This document shows, piece after piece, positions 46,043 through 55,615 of a stretch of 64,000 bases of DNA. The notes under the pieces were generated by a model. The model saw only the letters and a program-made list of their open reading frames with translations. It searched no databases and had not been told where the DNA came from. The stretch is taken from NCBI GenBank assembly GCA_013423385.1, contig BLZA01000030.1, forward strand, positions 1,381,168-1,445,167, written 5' to 3'. The DNA comes from Naganishia liquefaciens (Eukaryota; Basidiomycota; Tremellomycetes; Filobasidiales; Filobasidiaceae). Within the stretch, counting starts at the first letter, position 1, and the number at the start of each line of letters is the position of its first letter. The position numbers and the translations under genes were made by a program.

Positions 46043-46332
46043 TACAGTGATGGCTTCAAGTTTTTTCAAAGTGACAGTCGCGTGAGAACAGGAAGGGTAG
46101 GATTCTGATCGCTGACCAAGGGAGTGGGCATTGAAAGGCCTTTCCGGCATCGAAAGGGGGTTTATGACACGATGCATTGGTCTTTCGAGAGCCGTGGGCT
46201 TTTCATCAAGAGGTTACAGGGTGGAGGCAGCTTTAGCAAGGTTGCTCTTTGTCGTCAAAGGGTTGATGCGGAATGAGGAGATATTTTCTGTGTCTACAGT
46301 CTAGAGCAAGAAGCTACAGGACATTGAGCTGA
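46043..46332. other. Spacer between the GNAT gene and its broken copy
   Basis: 290 bp with no recognisable feature; it holds the 3' UTR of the intact GNAT gene. Confidence 0.5.
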
Positions 46333-47253
46333 TCAACGGGACGGAGAGCATTTCCTCCTAGTGTAGTTGACAGCGATTTTGGGTTGATTCATAGATGAGA
46401 TCGTTCTCGACCGGGTTTGGTAGACAGATCCAATAGCATCTGGTTGGTCTGGTCATATTGGCGGAAATGAGTACAGTCAACGGCAAATCATGGAGACACT
46501 CACCCCCGGAGTCTCACCTGCCCCTATCATCCGAGCAGGCGTCAATTCGACAAATCCAAATTTTTTGTAGAACGACACCGCCTCTAGGGTTTTCGACGAG
46601 GAGCGGGCAAATCAGGACCGAAATATCGAGCCTCTGCATGAAGTGTTAGACTCACCTTCCACCCCCGAGAGAGCCACGTTGACCTGTCTTCGTTGAGCCT
46701 CTTCCAAGAGAACGTTCAGTAGTGCTTTGCCGTAACCCTTGCCCTTGCTTTCGGACGATACGGCGAACATTTCTATCCCTAGCTCATACCGAGTCAGCGT
46801 GACCATAGAGAAAACGGAGAGCATGCTGCTTTGAAGCTAAATTTGTGGCTTCGAGACTGACTTACAGAGGATACTACCATACTTGGTAATGAGTTTGTTT
46901 TTGAAAGTTGAATTGTCCATCTTGTTTTGCTCAGCTTGATTGATTCCATCCAGAGGGCGACGCTTTGCGCCTGGAACATCATCTGAAAGAATCCTCCCGT
47001 ATACCATACCAGTTATGGTGCCTATGGTGTCCTCGGAGACTAATGCTATCGAGTGTGGATCTCCGACGTGCTGCGCGCAGTAGTCGGCTAGAACATCAAT
47101 CCAGTGTTCTCGATCCACATCGGGATAGATGATATGGAAGAACTTGGTCCCTCTTAAACCATCAAACAAGATCTCGGTCATGCGTCGGATATCTTGGTGC
47201 TTCGCTACCCGCACATCACCCGACGTAGAGACGAGCTTTTCAGTTTGGGACAT
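46333..47253 (-). CDS. GNAT-family N-acetyltransferase
   Basis: Transfers an acetyl group from acetyl-CoA to an unknown small molecule or protein. Minus-strand start ATG at 47253. The N-terminal exon carries DVRVAKHQDIRRMTEILFDG and the strand IALVSEDTIGTITGMVYGRI. A later exon carries motif A, FAVSSESKGKGYGKALLNVL, with the Q/R-x-x-G-x-G/A pyrophosphate loop as KGKGYG. The next exon holds AVSFYKKFGFVE, the usual GNAT motif B, and the last exon ends at a TGA at 46333-46335. The junction between the first exon and motif A (about 46,790-46,880) can be spliced in more than one way, including one with a 31-nt intron, so the central 20-30 residues are uncertain. A decayed tandem copy lies downstream. 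Confidence 0.75.
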
Positions 47254-47558
47254 ACTTGTCGGGATGAGATCAATAGATGAAAATGATGTTTGATGCGAGA
47301 TGTAGGCAGAGGCAGGTCAGAAACGATTGCGTCCCTTACGTTCTTATTTAAAGTTGAATGTATCGCATACTACCAGGGGAAACTGGCTCTTACAAGAAGC
47401 TGAAACTCCCGTTGACCCCTGAGCGCTCGTTTACCTTTGTGGGTCTAGGTGCACCGGGACGAGCCATGGGAGTTGGGAGACCTGAGGGCCTAGAAAGCGA
47501 AGAGGAGTGCCTGGAGAACATCGTGCATGTCGGGTCACAGCTCCCGCCAGACATACAA
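47254..47558. other. Spacer between GNAT gene and the charged-tail protein
   Basis: About 300 bp with no feature beyond the promoter of the GNAT gene and the 3' UTR of the next minus-strand gene. Confidence 0.5.
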
Positions 47559-48862
47559 CTACCCGGATTGAGTCGGTGGTATACTAGATTCGTACGGCAG
47601 AAGAGAAGCCACCGTGAGCAAGAATTTCGCCTCTTTGTCTTCACGCCTCTTCGCCTTTCTCTCTCTTTTTTCTTCCTTTCGTGTGTCCTTCCGTTCCCTT
47701 TTCGCTTTTCTCCTCTTATCCTTCCGCTCCCGCCTTTCCTGTTTTCTCTTGGCTTTGGCTTGCCTTCTATCGCTGGAGTCGTTCGTGCCAACTTCTTCAG
47801 CATCATCGCCGGATTCGCTACTAGAGCTGCTAGAATCACTGCTGGAGTCGGTGCTACTTCCCTCCCTTTGCACAGCTGTAGCGGCTTCGACGGCGGCAAT
47901 AGTAGACCCGCTCTGTGGAATCGGACCCCCTGGGGTGAGTCCAGTCCTGCCAAAGGGAAGCGTGAGCTCAAAAAGGAAGTAAGCGGACTAGTCTCGAGCA
48001 TGGCGTACAATCTCTCCTTTCCCTTGATCAGCATGACGTCCAAGCCACGAGCCGTAAAAAATCGTTGGTTCCAAACCTCTATCGTTTCGATCACTGCTGG
48101 ATTTTTTTTCTTCATCATTCCGTTTTGAATTGCCTTCGTTACAAAGTAGCCTGTGACGCCCATTTTCATGGCGATTGGGGCGGCATTGGAGAGGACTTGT
48201 TGCGCTCCTGTGAGCTTGGCTGAGACGACGATATCCTCCAGAAAGCGGAACCAATCAGCCGCCGAAACGTCGTGCGGGACCATGATGTCTCCGGCATAGG
48301 TGCCCTTGAATCCTTCTCCTGCGATTTTGCCCTTGCCAACAGATCTGCACGACCAAGGGGCAAATGGCCTTGGCTGGAATGCTCCAGGGTTACGGGGACG
48401 CGAAAAGGACACGGGCGGTTTGTCGAAAACTTGATCTGGACCACGGCCGGCAAATCGAGCCTTGAGACGCATTGTCAAGTCAATGGTGGGAAGGACGAGT
48501 GCATTGTAATCCTGCTGAGTCGGAGACCATTCTGCATTGTGAGCGAGCGGGTTTCCATAGCGCTGAAGCGCCTGTTGATAGATAGATCCAGTTAAAGCTT
48601 CTTGCGGTGCTGCACTTCGCTGCTGTGGTTGTGGTTGAGCGGCATAAGCATTCTGCGGCTGTGGCTGCGGCAAACGGTGACCATCCTGCTCCCGAGGGGT
48701 GTATGGAGGAGGCTGCTGATTAAAGGTACAATCATACGGCTGTCGAGCCGTGTACCTTTCCGGATGTCGGGAAGAGCTGGAGGGCTCTTGCTGCTTCGAG
48801 TTGTCGTCGATTTCCTCGGAGGATAGTGAAGATTTCTCCTGCTTCTCGTCGATATAGCCCAT
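47559..48862 (-). CDS. Unrecognised conserved-looking protein with highly charged C-terminal tail
   Basis: No family was recognised with confidence. Two exons are preferred: 48862-48009 and 47946-47559, 413 residues. The N-terminus is Ser/Pro/Gln-rich (QPQPQNAYAAQPQPQQ). A central folded-looking region of about 130 residues includes HDVSAADWFRFLEDIVVSA, LSNAAPIAMKMGVTGYF and IETIEVWNQRFFTARGLDV. The C-terminus has a Ser/Asp stretch followed by about 50 residues of alternating Lys/Arg/Glu (KRKQERRERKDKRRKAKR). The unspliced frame is also open to 47390, but it gives Cys/Pro-rich sequence without order, while the spliced frame gives the charged tail; a GTACGC donor at 48008 makes the change in phase. 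Similar small proteins with a tryptophan-phenylalanine 'DW-RFL' centre are common in basidiomycetes as far as I recall. Role unknown. Confidence 0.6.
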
Positions 48863-49961
48863 GCTGCTGAAAGGTCTTGGTGCGTGAAGAGTAACAGAGT
48901 GACAGGAATGTCGGTTATAGCAAGGGCGATGGACTGAAAGGCCTCCAGAAGGAAGTCATCCAGATGAAGGGTCCGTTTTTATACAGCTTTCCTTCGCTCT
49001 CCGTAAGATATCTAGAGATGCCGCATACCCAATGCGATGTTGCAAACGTCGAGTCAAGTGATTTGACTGGGCATCCCCGGAGGAGCTTATCGCCTGCATC
49101 GCCTCGTGCCCTACAGTCCACCCTAACGATGGAGAGAGTTACCTACAGTATTTTCGACATCTCAGCCGAAAACCATCTTGTGGGGCTCATGGTGGAAGAC
49201 GCGCATGTCATGCGGAGTGATATTTTGGAAGCCCGAAATCCGAGCTAGCGCGGGTGTTTACATTTGAACTGGAAGTCCGGGCGGTAGATATATCTAGCTG
49301 TATGTCTTTCCAGCGGGCACCTCGGCCACCTCAGACCGAGAGCGGCTCTCCCAAAGCTATTCGAATTCTGATCCTAGATGGAAGCCGGGAGCCGAGAGCC
49401 GTAACACCCCGCTTGCGAGACCTTCTTGACGAGCCTTGAGAGCCGTCAAGTTCGAGGGCGGAGATGGAAAAGCTGCAGTTGTCGTGACGATTTATCAGAG
49501 GATGCTACGAGCATGCCTCCTACTTGACCTGAGCAGAGGTGAGCATAGAGTTTGGCCTTATGGACAAACACCATACATCGAGTGCTTGGAGTGACTAACT
49601 GCAACACGAGCACGTTCGACGACAGTGTCAGCTACAGTGTCAAAGCTCAACGCGACAGAAATAGATAATCGCCGTTGCCATGATGACGCCATCAAATGAT
49701 TATCTGAATCGTCCAGAGTCGGGCAAAGACAATGTAGACGGTGATCGACCGGCAAGGCCTCGGATGGAATGATGCGCCGGACTCAATCTTGTTCGAATGC
49801 AGTTGAGGTGATGCAATGAACCGCAATAGCTTGAGAACTGAGAAACCAGACAATCCGTACCAAAACAAAAGACTCGAGACGCTGAGCCTCTACGAACAAA
49901 GGCGGCAAACGGACTTGCGAAACTATTCAAACAAGCTCGTGCTAGTACTTGAACGGAAACA
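48863..49961. other. Divergent intergenic region
   Basis: Promoters of the charged-tail protein (minus) and calcineurin B (plus). No RNA gene, repeat or protein motif was recognised in these 1.1 kb. Confidence 0.55.
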
Positions 49962-50901
49962 ATGGGACAGGCGGGCAGTCAAGTGATAAGTAATTTGGAG
50001 AAGGATTCCAACTGTCAGTGCCTCATCCCTCTGTCGTTCTTCTTGACTGACACGAAACTCCCTTCGTCCTACTGTCATGGTTCCTTGCTCATTGCCATCT
50101 TATTCTCGGCACAACGTACGATACATTTCTAGTCTCATCCGCAGAGCTATTACGTCTCAAAAAGCGTTTTATGAAACTGGATCAAGATGGTTCGGGAACA
50201 ATAACAAGAGAGGAGTTCTTGCAGATTCCGCAGATTGCAAACAACCCGTTGGCTCATCGAATGATAGCCATCTTTGACACGGAGTAGGCCCGCCTTTTCT
50301 GGAGTAACGGCATGCAGAGCCATTGACGGATCCTCTTTCCAGCGGATCAGGTCATGTGGATTTCCAGGATTTCGTTGGGGGCCTGAGTGCCTTTAGTTCA
50401 AAAGGTGGACGCGAAGAGAAGCTCCGGTGTAAGAGAATTTTTCACTGCTCACCTGGTTTAGCATATTCACTGGGAAATTTCCACGTAGTCGCTTTCAAAG
50501 TATATGATATGGACAGAGACGGGTACATTTCGAATGGTGAATTGTATCTGGTGCTCAAACAGATGGTTGGGAATAACTTAAAGGTAAGCACATCTTTCGA
50601 CAAGACACGGATCCGTTCTGTAACATTCGATTTAGGATCAGCAACTGCAACAAATTGTCGACAAGACGATCATGGAGGCAGACAAGGATGGGTGAGCCCG
50701 CGCCAAACCATTGCGTCCTTGATCGCATAACTGATTTGTCCGGGATATCAGGGATGGAAAACTGAGCTTTCAAGAATTCTCAGATATGGTCCAGAGCACG
50801 GATATCGTCAAGTACGCCCAGTCGCGAAAGGTTGCCTTTGAAATCTCCTCACTGATCAGTGTCATGGCTGCAGGCAAATGACTTTGGAAGACTTGTTCTA
50901 G
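49962..50901 (+). CDS. CNB1: Calcineurin regulatory subunit B
   Basis: Calcium-binding subunit of the calcineurin phosphatase, needed for stress and high-temperature growth in many fungi. Exons: 49962-50013, 50133-50283, 50343-50428, 50489-50583, 50636-50691, 50752-50811 and 50874-50901; 175 residues, exactly the family size. The start [17 protein letters not shown] begins with the Gly-2 that is myristoylated. Four EF hands are seen: [28 protein letters not shown] (completed by splicing), [14 protein letters not shown] and [14 protein letters not shown]. The C-terminus is [12 protein letters not shown]. The last coding exon is 28 nt. Every loop has its calcium ligands, so the protein should be functional. 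Confidence 0.97.
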
Positions 50902-51605
50902 ACATTGAATACTCGCACATCACTTACGACACCGTGCTGCATCATCGAGATCCGAATTTCGCGCTTCGACAGCCGTTCCACAATCATTGTAGCATAGTCA
51001 CGAATCGTCAACGTGTTTTCCTGATTGTACCTATCATGACCTACAACAGTGTGCCATTAAAAATCCACAACACAACAATTGGGCCTTCTACACTCCACGC
51101 TCTAACTAAAGAGAAGCGCTCGAGATCGGTGTGTTGACCTGACCGTTGGAGCATCATACTGGCGTAGCTCAGGCCCTTCCGCCGCTTCTAGCCAATCAAG
51201 CTCGCAGAGTTGTAGTTGTCTACATTCAATTCCTTGGAAGGTCTAGTAGCTGGTCGAGCCACTTGATCAACAGCGTTTGCAACAGGAGGGCACAACGAAC
51301 GGGCGAAGGCGAAAGATCGACGGCGGCCGGCGACGGCGGAAGCAAAACTCATCGGTTTCAAGGTTTCAAAAATGTACGAGTCGATCGAGCTTGAATAGCT
51401 GCTTGCGTTTCATCTTCATCTAGAGTTTGTCGACCGGCGAGGATAGACCAGAATACACAGTTCCGTCAGAGGGGAGGACTTTGCTCAAACGAATTTTCAA
51501 GGATTCTCGCCGCGAACCTCAGAGGAGAACGACAGAAGCTGTTGAAAAGCGCGACATCGAGTGTGCGCGTCGCCTATTACCTGTTTTTCAGGGGTATCCG
51601 ACAAG
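50902..51605. other. Intergenic spacer
   Basis: 3' UTR of calcineurin B and promoter/leader of UTP15. Several short open frames but no motif. Confidence 0.6.
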
Positions 51606-53622
51606 ATGGATTTTCTTCCATTGCCAAAACTGCCTCAGCAGAGGGCCGTTGTCTCATCAGTCAACCCGCATAGCCGTGAGTACCTAGTCCTCTATTGCGG
51701 TTTATCCAGCTTATATGGTCTTCCGCTCTGTAGGCTATTACCACTCTTTTAGGCATCCGCTGTTCATTAGACACCACAACCCGATTACTTCCATTCATTT
51801 CTCACCAACACGGCCTCACAGATTTGCCATCACAACTTCGTCGCGACTCTTGGTGTACGCGCCGAAAACAGGAAAAGTCGTAAAAACGATCACGAGATTC
51901 AAAGATAATGCCAGGGGAGCAGAGATCCGGAAGGACGGAAAACTGGTAGTAGCGGGCGGGGATGATGGACTTGTGCAGGTGTTTGACCTGAATTCCAGAG
52001 CAATTCTACGTACCATGAAGGGACATGATGCGTAGGTGATACTGTAATTGACGCCCCGCGAAACAGAGGCTAAGATATCACTGGTTTTCATCCGTTGCGC
52101 GCTCTGCAGTCCCGTGCACGTTACCAGATTCTCGACTACGAATACCGAAATCATTTCGGCCTCGGACGACGCTACACTGAAACTTTGGGACATCCCATCT
52201 CAGACATGCGTTCAAACCTTCTCCGGGCATACGGATTACGTGCGATCAGCCATCTTTTCGCCATCAAACCCTCAACTCGTTCTCTCGGGTTCGTACGACT
52301 CGACAATACGTCTTTGGGACGCGAGAACGGGTCAAGACGAGATTGTTATGTCTCACGGCTCCAACTTGCCGGTCGAGGATATCCTCATGTTCCCCGGCGC
52401 TGGATCAAATGTCGCTCTGTCCGCTGGCGGTCCCATTTTGCGAGTATGGGATCTTGCAATGGTATCTTCCGGTGCGACGGAAGAAGACGGGATGAGCTCG
52501 TTCAGCGGCAAGGGCAAGTGCGTTCGAGCGCTCAGCAACCACCAGAAGACTATCAGCTGCATGTCGTTCGATGGGGAAAGACGGCGGGTTCTGACGGGAG
52601 GTTTGGACATGATGGTTAAGGTGTACGACGTGGAAGATTGGAAAGTCGTACATACAATGCGCTACCCGGCTCCTATCCTATCTCTGGCTGTGTCGGTGAG
52701 TTCAGTCGGCGAACGGCTTGTCACTTTACCCGTGACTCATCTTGTTGTCTCAGCCGGATGACACCCACATCGCTGCGGGTATGACCGACGGAACATTATC
52801 ATTGCGCCGTCGTGATCCAAAGGCAGCCGAGCTTGCAGCACAGGAAGCCAAGAAATCAGTCTTGTCGACCGGAGCGTATGAATACTTTGCGGATATCGAA
52901 TCGGTATTTGGCACAGGCCACATCAAGTCGGCTCAGCAGGATGGACAAGCACAGGGCCAGCCGCGTCAGAGCGCCAAGGCCATGGCAGCAGTGGAAGAGT
53001 TCCGCGTAGAGAATGTGCGAAGGAAAAAGTTGAAGGACTATGACAAGTTCTTGAAAACATTCAAGTATGGCGCTGCGTTGGATGCCGTGATGGTCAAGGT
53101 TTGTTGCCTCTCGAGTACAATTCAGTTTTCACGAGTGAAGCTGACAACCTTGCCAGACTGTCCGACCAGTGACAGCATTCGCCCTCATCCAAGAATTGAT
53201 TCTCCGAGACGGCTTGAGAATAGCATTAGGTGGCCGAGACGACGTGACGCTGGAACCGATTTTGAATTTCCTTGCCCGTCACATTGATGACTCCCGATTC
53301 GGTGGCATGGCAGCGGAAGTGGCGGACGTACTGATCGGTGAGTATCGGCGTCGTGATCCCACCACGCAAGTTAATGAAGCGTTTCTTTCTTTCTCGATGA
53401 AAAGACATGTACAGCTCAGTACTTGGCCAATCACCATTGATTGACGACATTATCTCCAAGATGCAGAAGAAGGTCCACTTTGAGCTGCAATTCCAGAAAC
53501 AGCTATTGGGTTTGAACGGCGCGCTCGAGATGGTGCTTGCGCAGGTATGTCGACCCGAGCTCGAGAAGAAAGGCCGGCGCTCATGCATCACATCGAAGGC
53601 GGCTCTATCGCAGACGACATGA
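51606..53622 (+). CDS. UTP15: U3 snoRNP / t-UTP protein Utp15 (WD40)
   Basis: Component of the t-UTP subcomplex that starts SSU processome assembly on nascent pre-rRNA in the nucleolus. Exons: 51606-51675, 51734-52031, 52110-52695, 52754-53098, 53157-53337, 53405-53544 and 53599-53622; 547 residues. WD40 blades are clear, for example EIISASDDATLKLWDI, VLSGSYDSTIRLWDA and VLTGGLDMMVKVYDV. The C-terminal UTP15 domain follows, with YDKFLKTFKYGAALDAVM, ALIQELILRDGLRIALGGRD and PILNFLARHIDDSRFGGMA. The N-terminus MDFLPLPKLPQQ and YYHSFRHPLFIRHHNPITSI are typical for the family. The last intron (54 nt) is free of stops and could be retained in frame. Length matches yeast Utp15 plus short insertions. 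Confidence 0.93.
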
Positions 53623-53919
53623 TGACACGGTCCCACGGTCGATCCGTCGTTGAACTCTTATTTTCCCGTTGTACGAGAGTGGTCGCGATTCAGCACGATG
53701 CATATACATCGCTTGGACGGTGATAATCATCGGTTGCCGGGGCAGGTTCATCGCGGAGAGATGCCCCGCCGAACGTGCGCATACCCCAGCCTTCGCAAGT
53801 CACTGAAAATCATTTCCATTCGTTGATACAACATCTATCGGTCAATCAGAATAACGATACTTTTTACATGGCCGCCAGGGCAAAGTCTATGGAAATTGGC
53901 AAGGGCAAATCCCGGCCAA

Positions 53920-55230
53920 CTAGGAGTGTAACTTTTCATACTCCTTGTCGATGCTGTGTACAAAGTCGAGAATCTCGTGGCCCTCCTGGAATGTTTCATG
54001 CATAAGGGGATGATACGCCTGACTGCTCCACTTGAACTTACATCACAGTTCTTCCAAGACCCGTCATGGACGCATCGAACCTTGTCTTCGATAAGTATCG
54101 TGCACGATTTCCTGCATGGGTCCCAGCGCATCAGCATGTATCGCACCTCGAGCCGTCGCGAAGGGGAAGACTCACGCGACGTCCATATCGATCAGCTTCT
54201 TGACACTCTCAAGCAACAGCTTTTGACCCTCCATCCCATCCTCCATCTCCTCGCCGTCCTCCATCAATCGCTCATCCGTGCCCGCCCGCCCAACACAACG
54301 CGCCACACCACTCGACTCCCAGTCCACGCCGACGGCCTTTGCACACTCTTTTGCGTACTCGAGGTCGCCCGTGCGGGAGGAATCGATAAAATTTTGGGCG
54401 AGCGTAAAGGACCAGTAGGGCGGAAGGGCGGTGGAAAGGTAGGGTGTGTCGGGGGAGCTGGGATGCGGCGGGGTGAGCGATGTGGTGAGGGTGTGTTGTT
54501 GCATGCATAGTTGGTGGATGTTGCCGGCGCCTGAAGGAGACATCGAGGCCGGGTGAATACCTGCTAACAAGAAGGGGCGGATCTCGGGGACATACATTCA
54601 CGGTCGCCGTGCATGCATGATACGCCATACGTCTCTGAATCATCAGGTCTTTGAGGAAATTGTCAGTCAACCGGCTTAACCAAGACCGCGTTGCAGTTAT
54701 CCGACTTACCGACCAATGTAATTCAGTCGTACGTCGATCTTGTCTCGGATGCCAGGGTAGCTGAAGACCTGGCGGAACACAAGCGTCAGCTTGAACATGC
54801 GCCATTTCATTTTATTTTATCGTCCTACCTTGTCCATAACAGATTCGCAAAGCCTCTGTTCGAAACGATGGGAGATTGTCAGCATGCGATCAAGACGGGT
54901 TTCCCCTCGAGCGCGCGCACGTACAGCATCAGGGCATCGACTCATGACGCCCAGGTCGATCCTGACTTTCCGCTTCCCGCTCGACACGGCTTGATCGCCT
55001 TCCCCGTTCAACAAGTCTCCTCCGGCCTCGGGGAGAGCATCCCAGTCGAGGTCCTCGGCTTCCTGGATATTCGACGTCAGGCCTTCGACCGTTGCGCCGA
55101 ATTTGACAGAGTTGGTAAGGGGGACGTAGGTGTCTAGGTCGAGGGATGAAGGGGTGCCGACGTATTGGTAGACAAAGAGCATGACGACGATGGCCGCCAG
55201 GATGGCGATGGTGGTAGTGTGGTGCGGCAT
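53920..55230 (-). CDS. GILT-family (gamma-interferon-inducible lysosomal thiol reductase-like) protein
   Basis: Secretory-pathway thioredoxin-like protein. Seven minus-strand exons: 55230-54925, 54855-54829 (27 nt), 54768-54710, 54648-54596, 54530-54176, 54111-54042 and 53985-53920; 311 residues. An N-terminal signal anchor (TIAILAAIVVMLFVYQYVG) is followed by a 60-residue acidic linker. The domain starts RIDLGVMSRCPDA and continues RLCESVMDK, IDVRLNYIGR, the GILT signature CMHGDRECAGNIHQLC and a C-terminal SCTILIEDKVRCVHDGSW. Only one Cys is seen in the active-site position (SRCPDA rather than C-x-x-C); fungal members that I recall share this. Function in fungi is uncertain: oxidoreductase or fold reuse. 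Seven further Cys residues in the domain may form disulfides. Confidence 0.87.
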
Positions 55231-55615
55231 TGTGGGTTGGGGCCAGGGACAAGAAGGTGCAAAGCAGGCCATCAAACCATGTGGGATGCGACAATGTAAG
55301 CCATTCAAGGCGACACTCGAGCGAGTGGAGGCTGCAACTGGCGGATCGACATTCCAGGGGCTCATTTGGATCCGCACAAGTAGCGCGCGGCCAGCACACG
55401 CAGATCAACCGTTCCTGAGGAATCCATGTCGGCCGGACACGAGGCTCTCCCAAGCTCGCTTTTGCTCTACTACCTCGCCACATATGCGGCGGCTTGCCAA
55501 TGCGCCCTCCAGGAAAAGCCGAAAAATGACATTTCCACGCTTTGACGGCGCATATTGCGCGCCCATGCAAGACGCCTCGTACAACGCCCCACCCCCATTG
55601 ACATGCCGACCCGTC
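55231..55615. other. Spacer between GILT gene and EFL1
   Basis: Contains the promoter of the GILT gene and the EFL1 terminator. No other feature recognised. Confidence 0.6.

Noticed and set aside
47390-47558. Extension of the charged-tail protein in the unspliced frame
   Set aside because: The unspliced frame gives disordered Cys/Pro-rich sequence, whereas an in-phase splice gives an ordered Ser/Asp then Lys/Arg/Glu tail.
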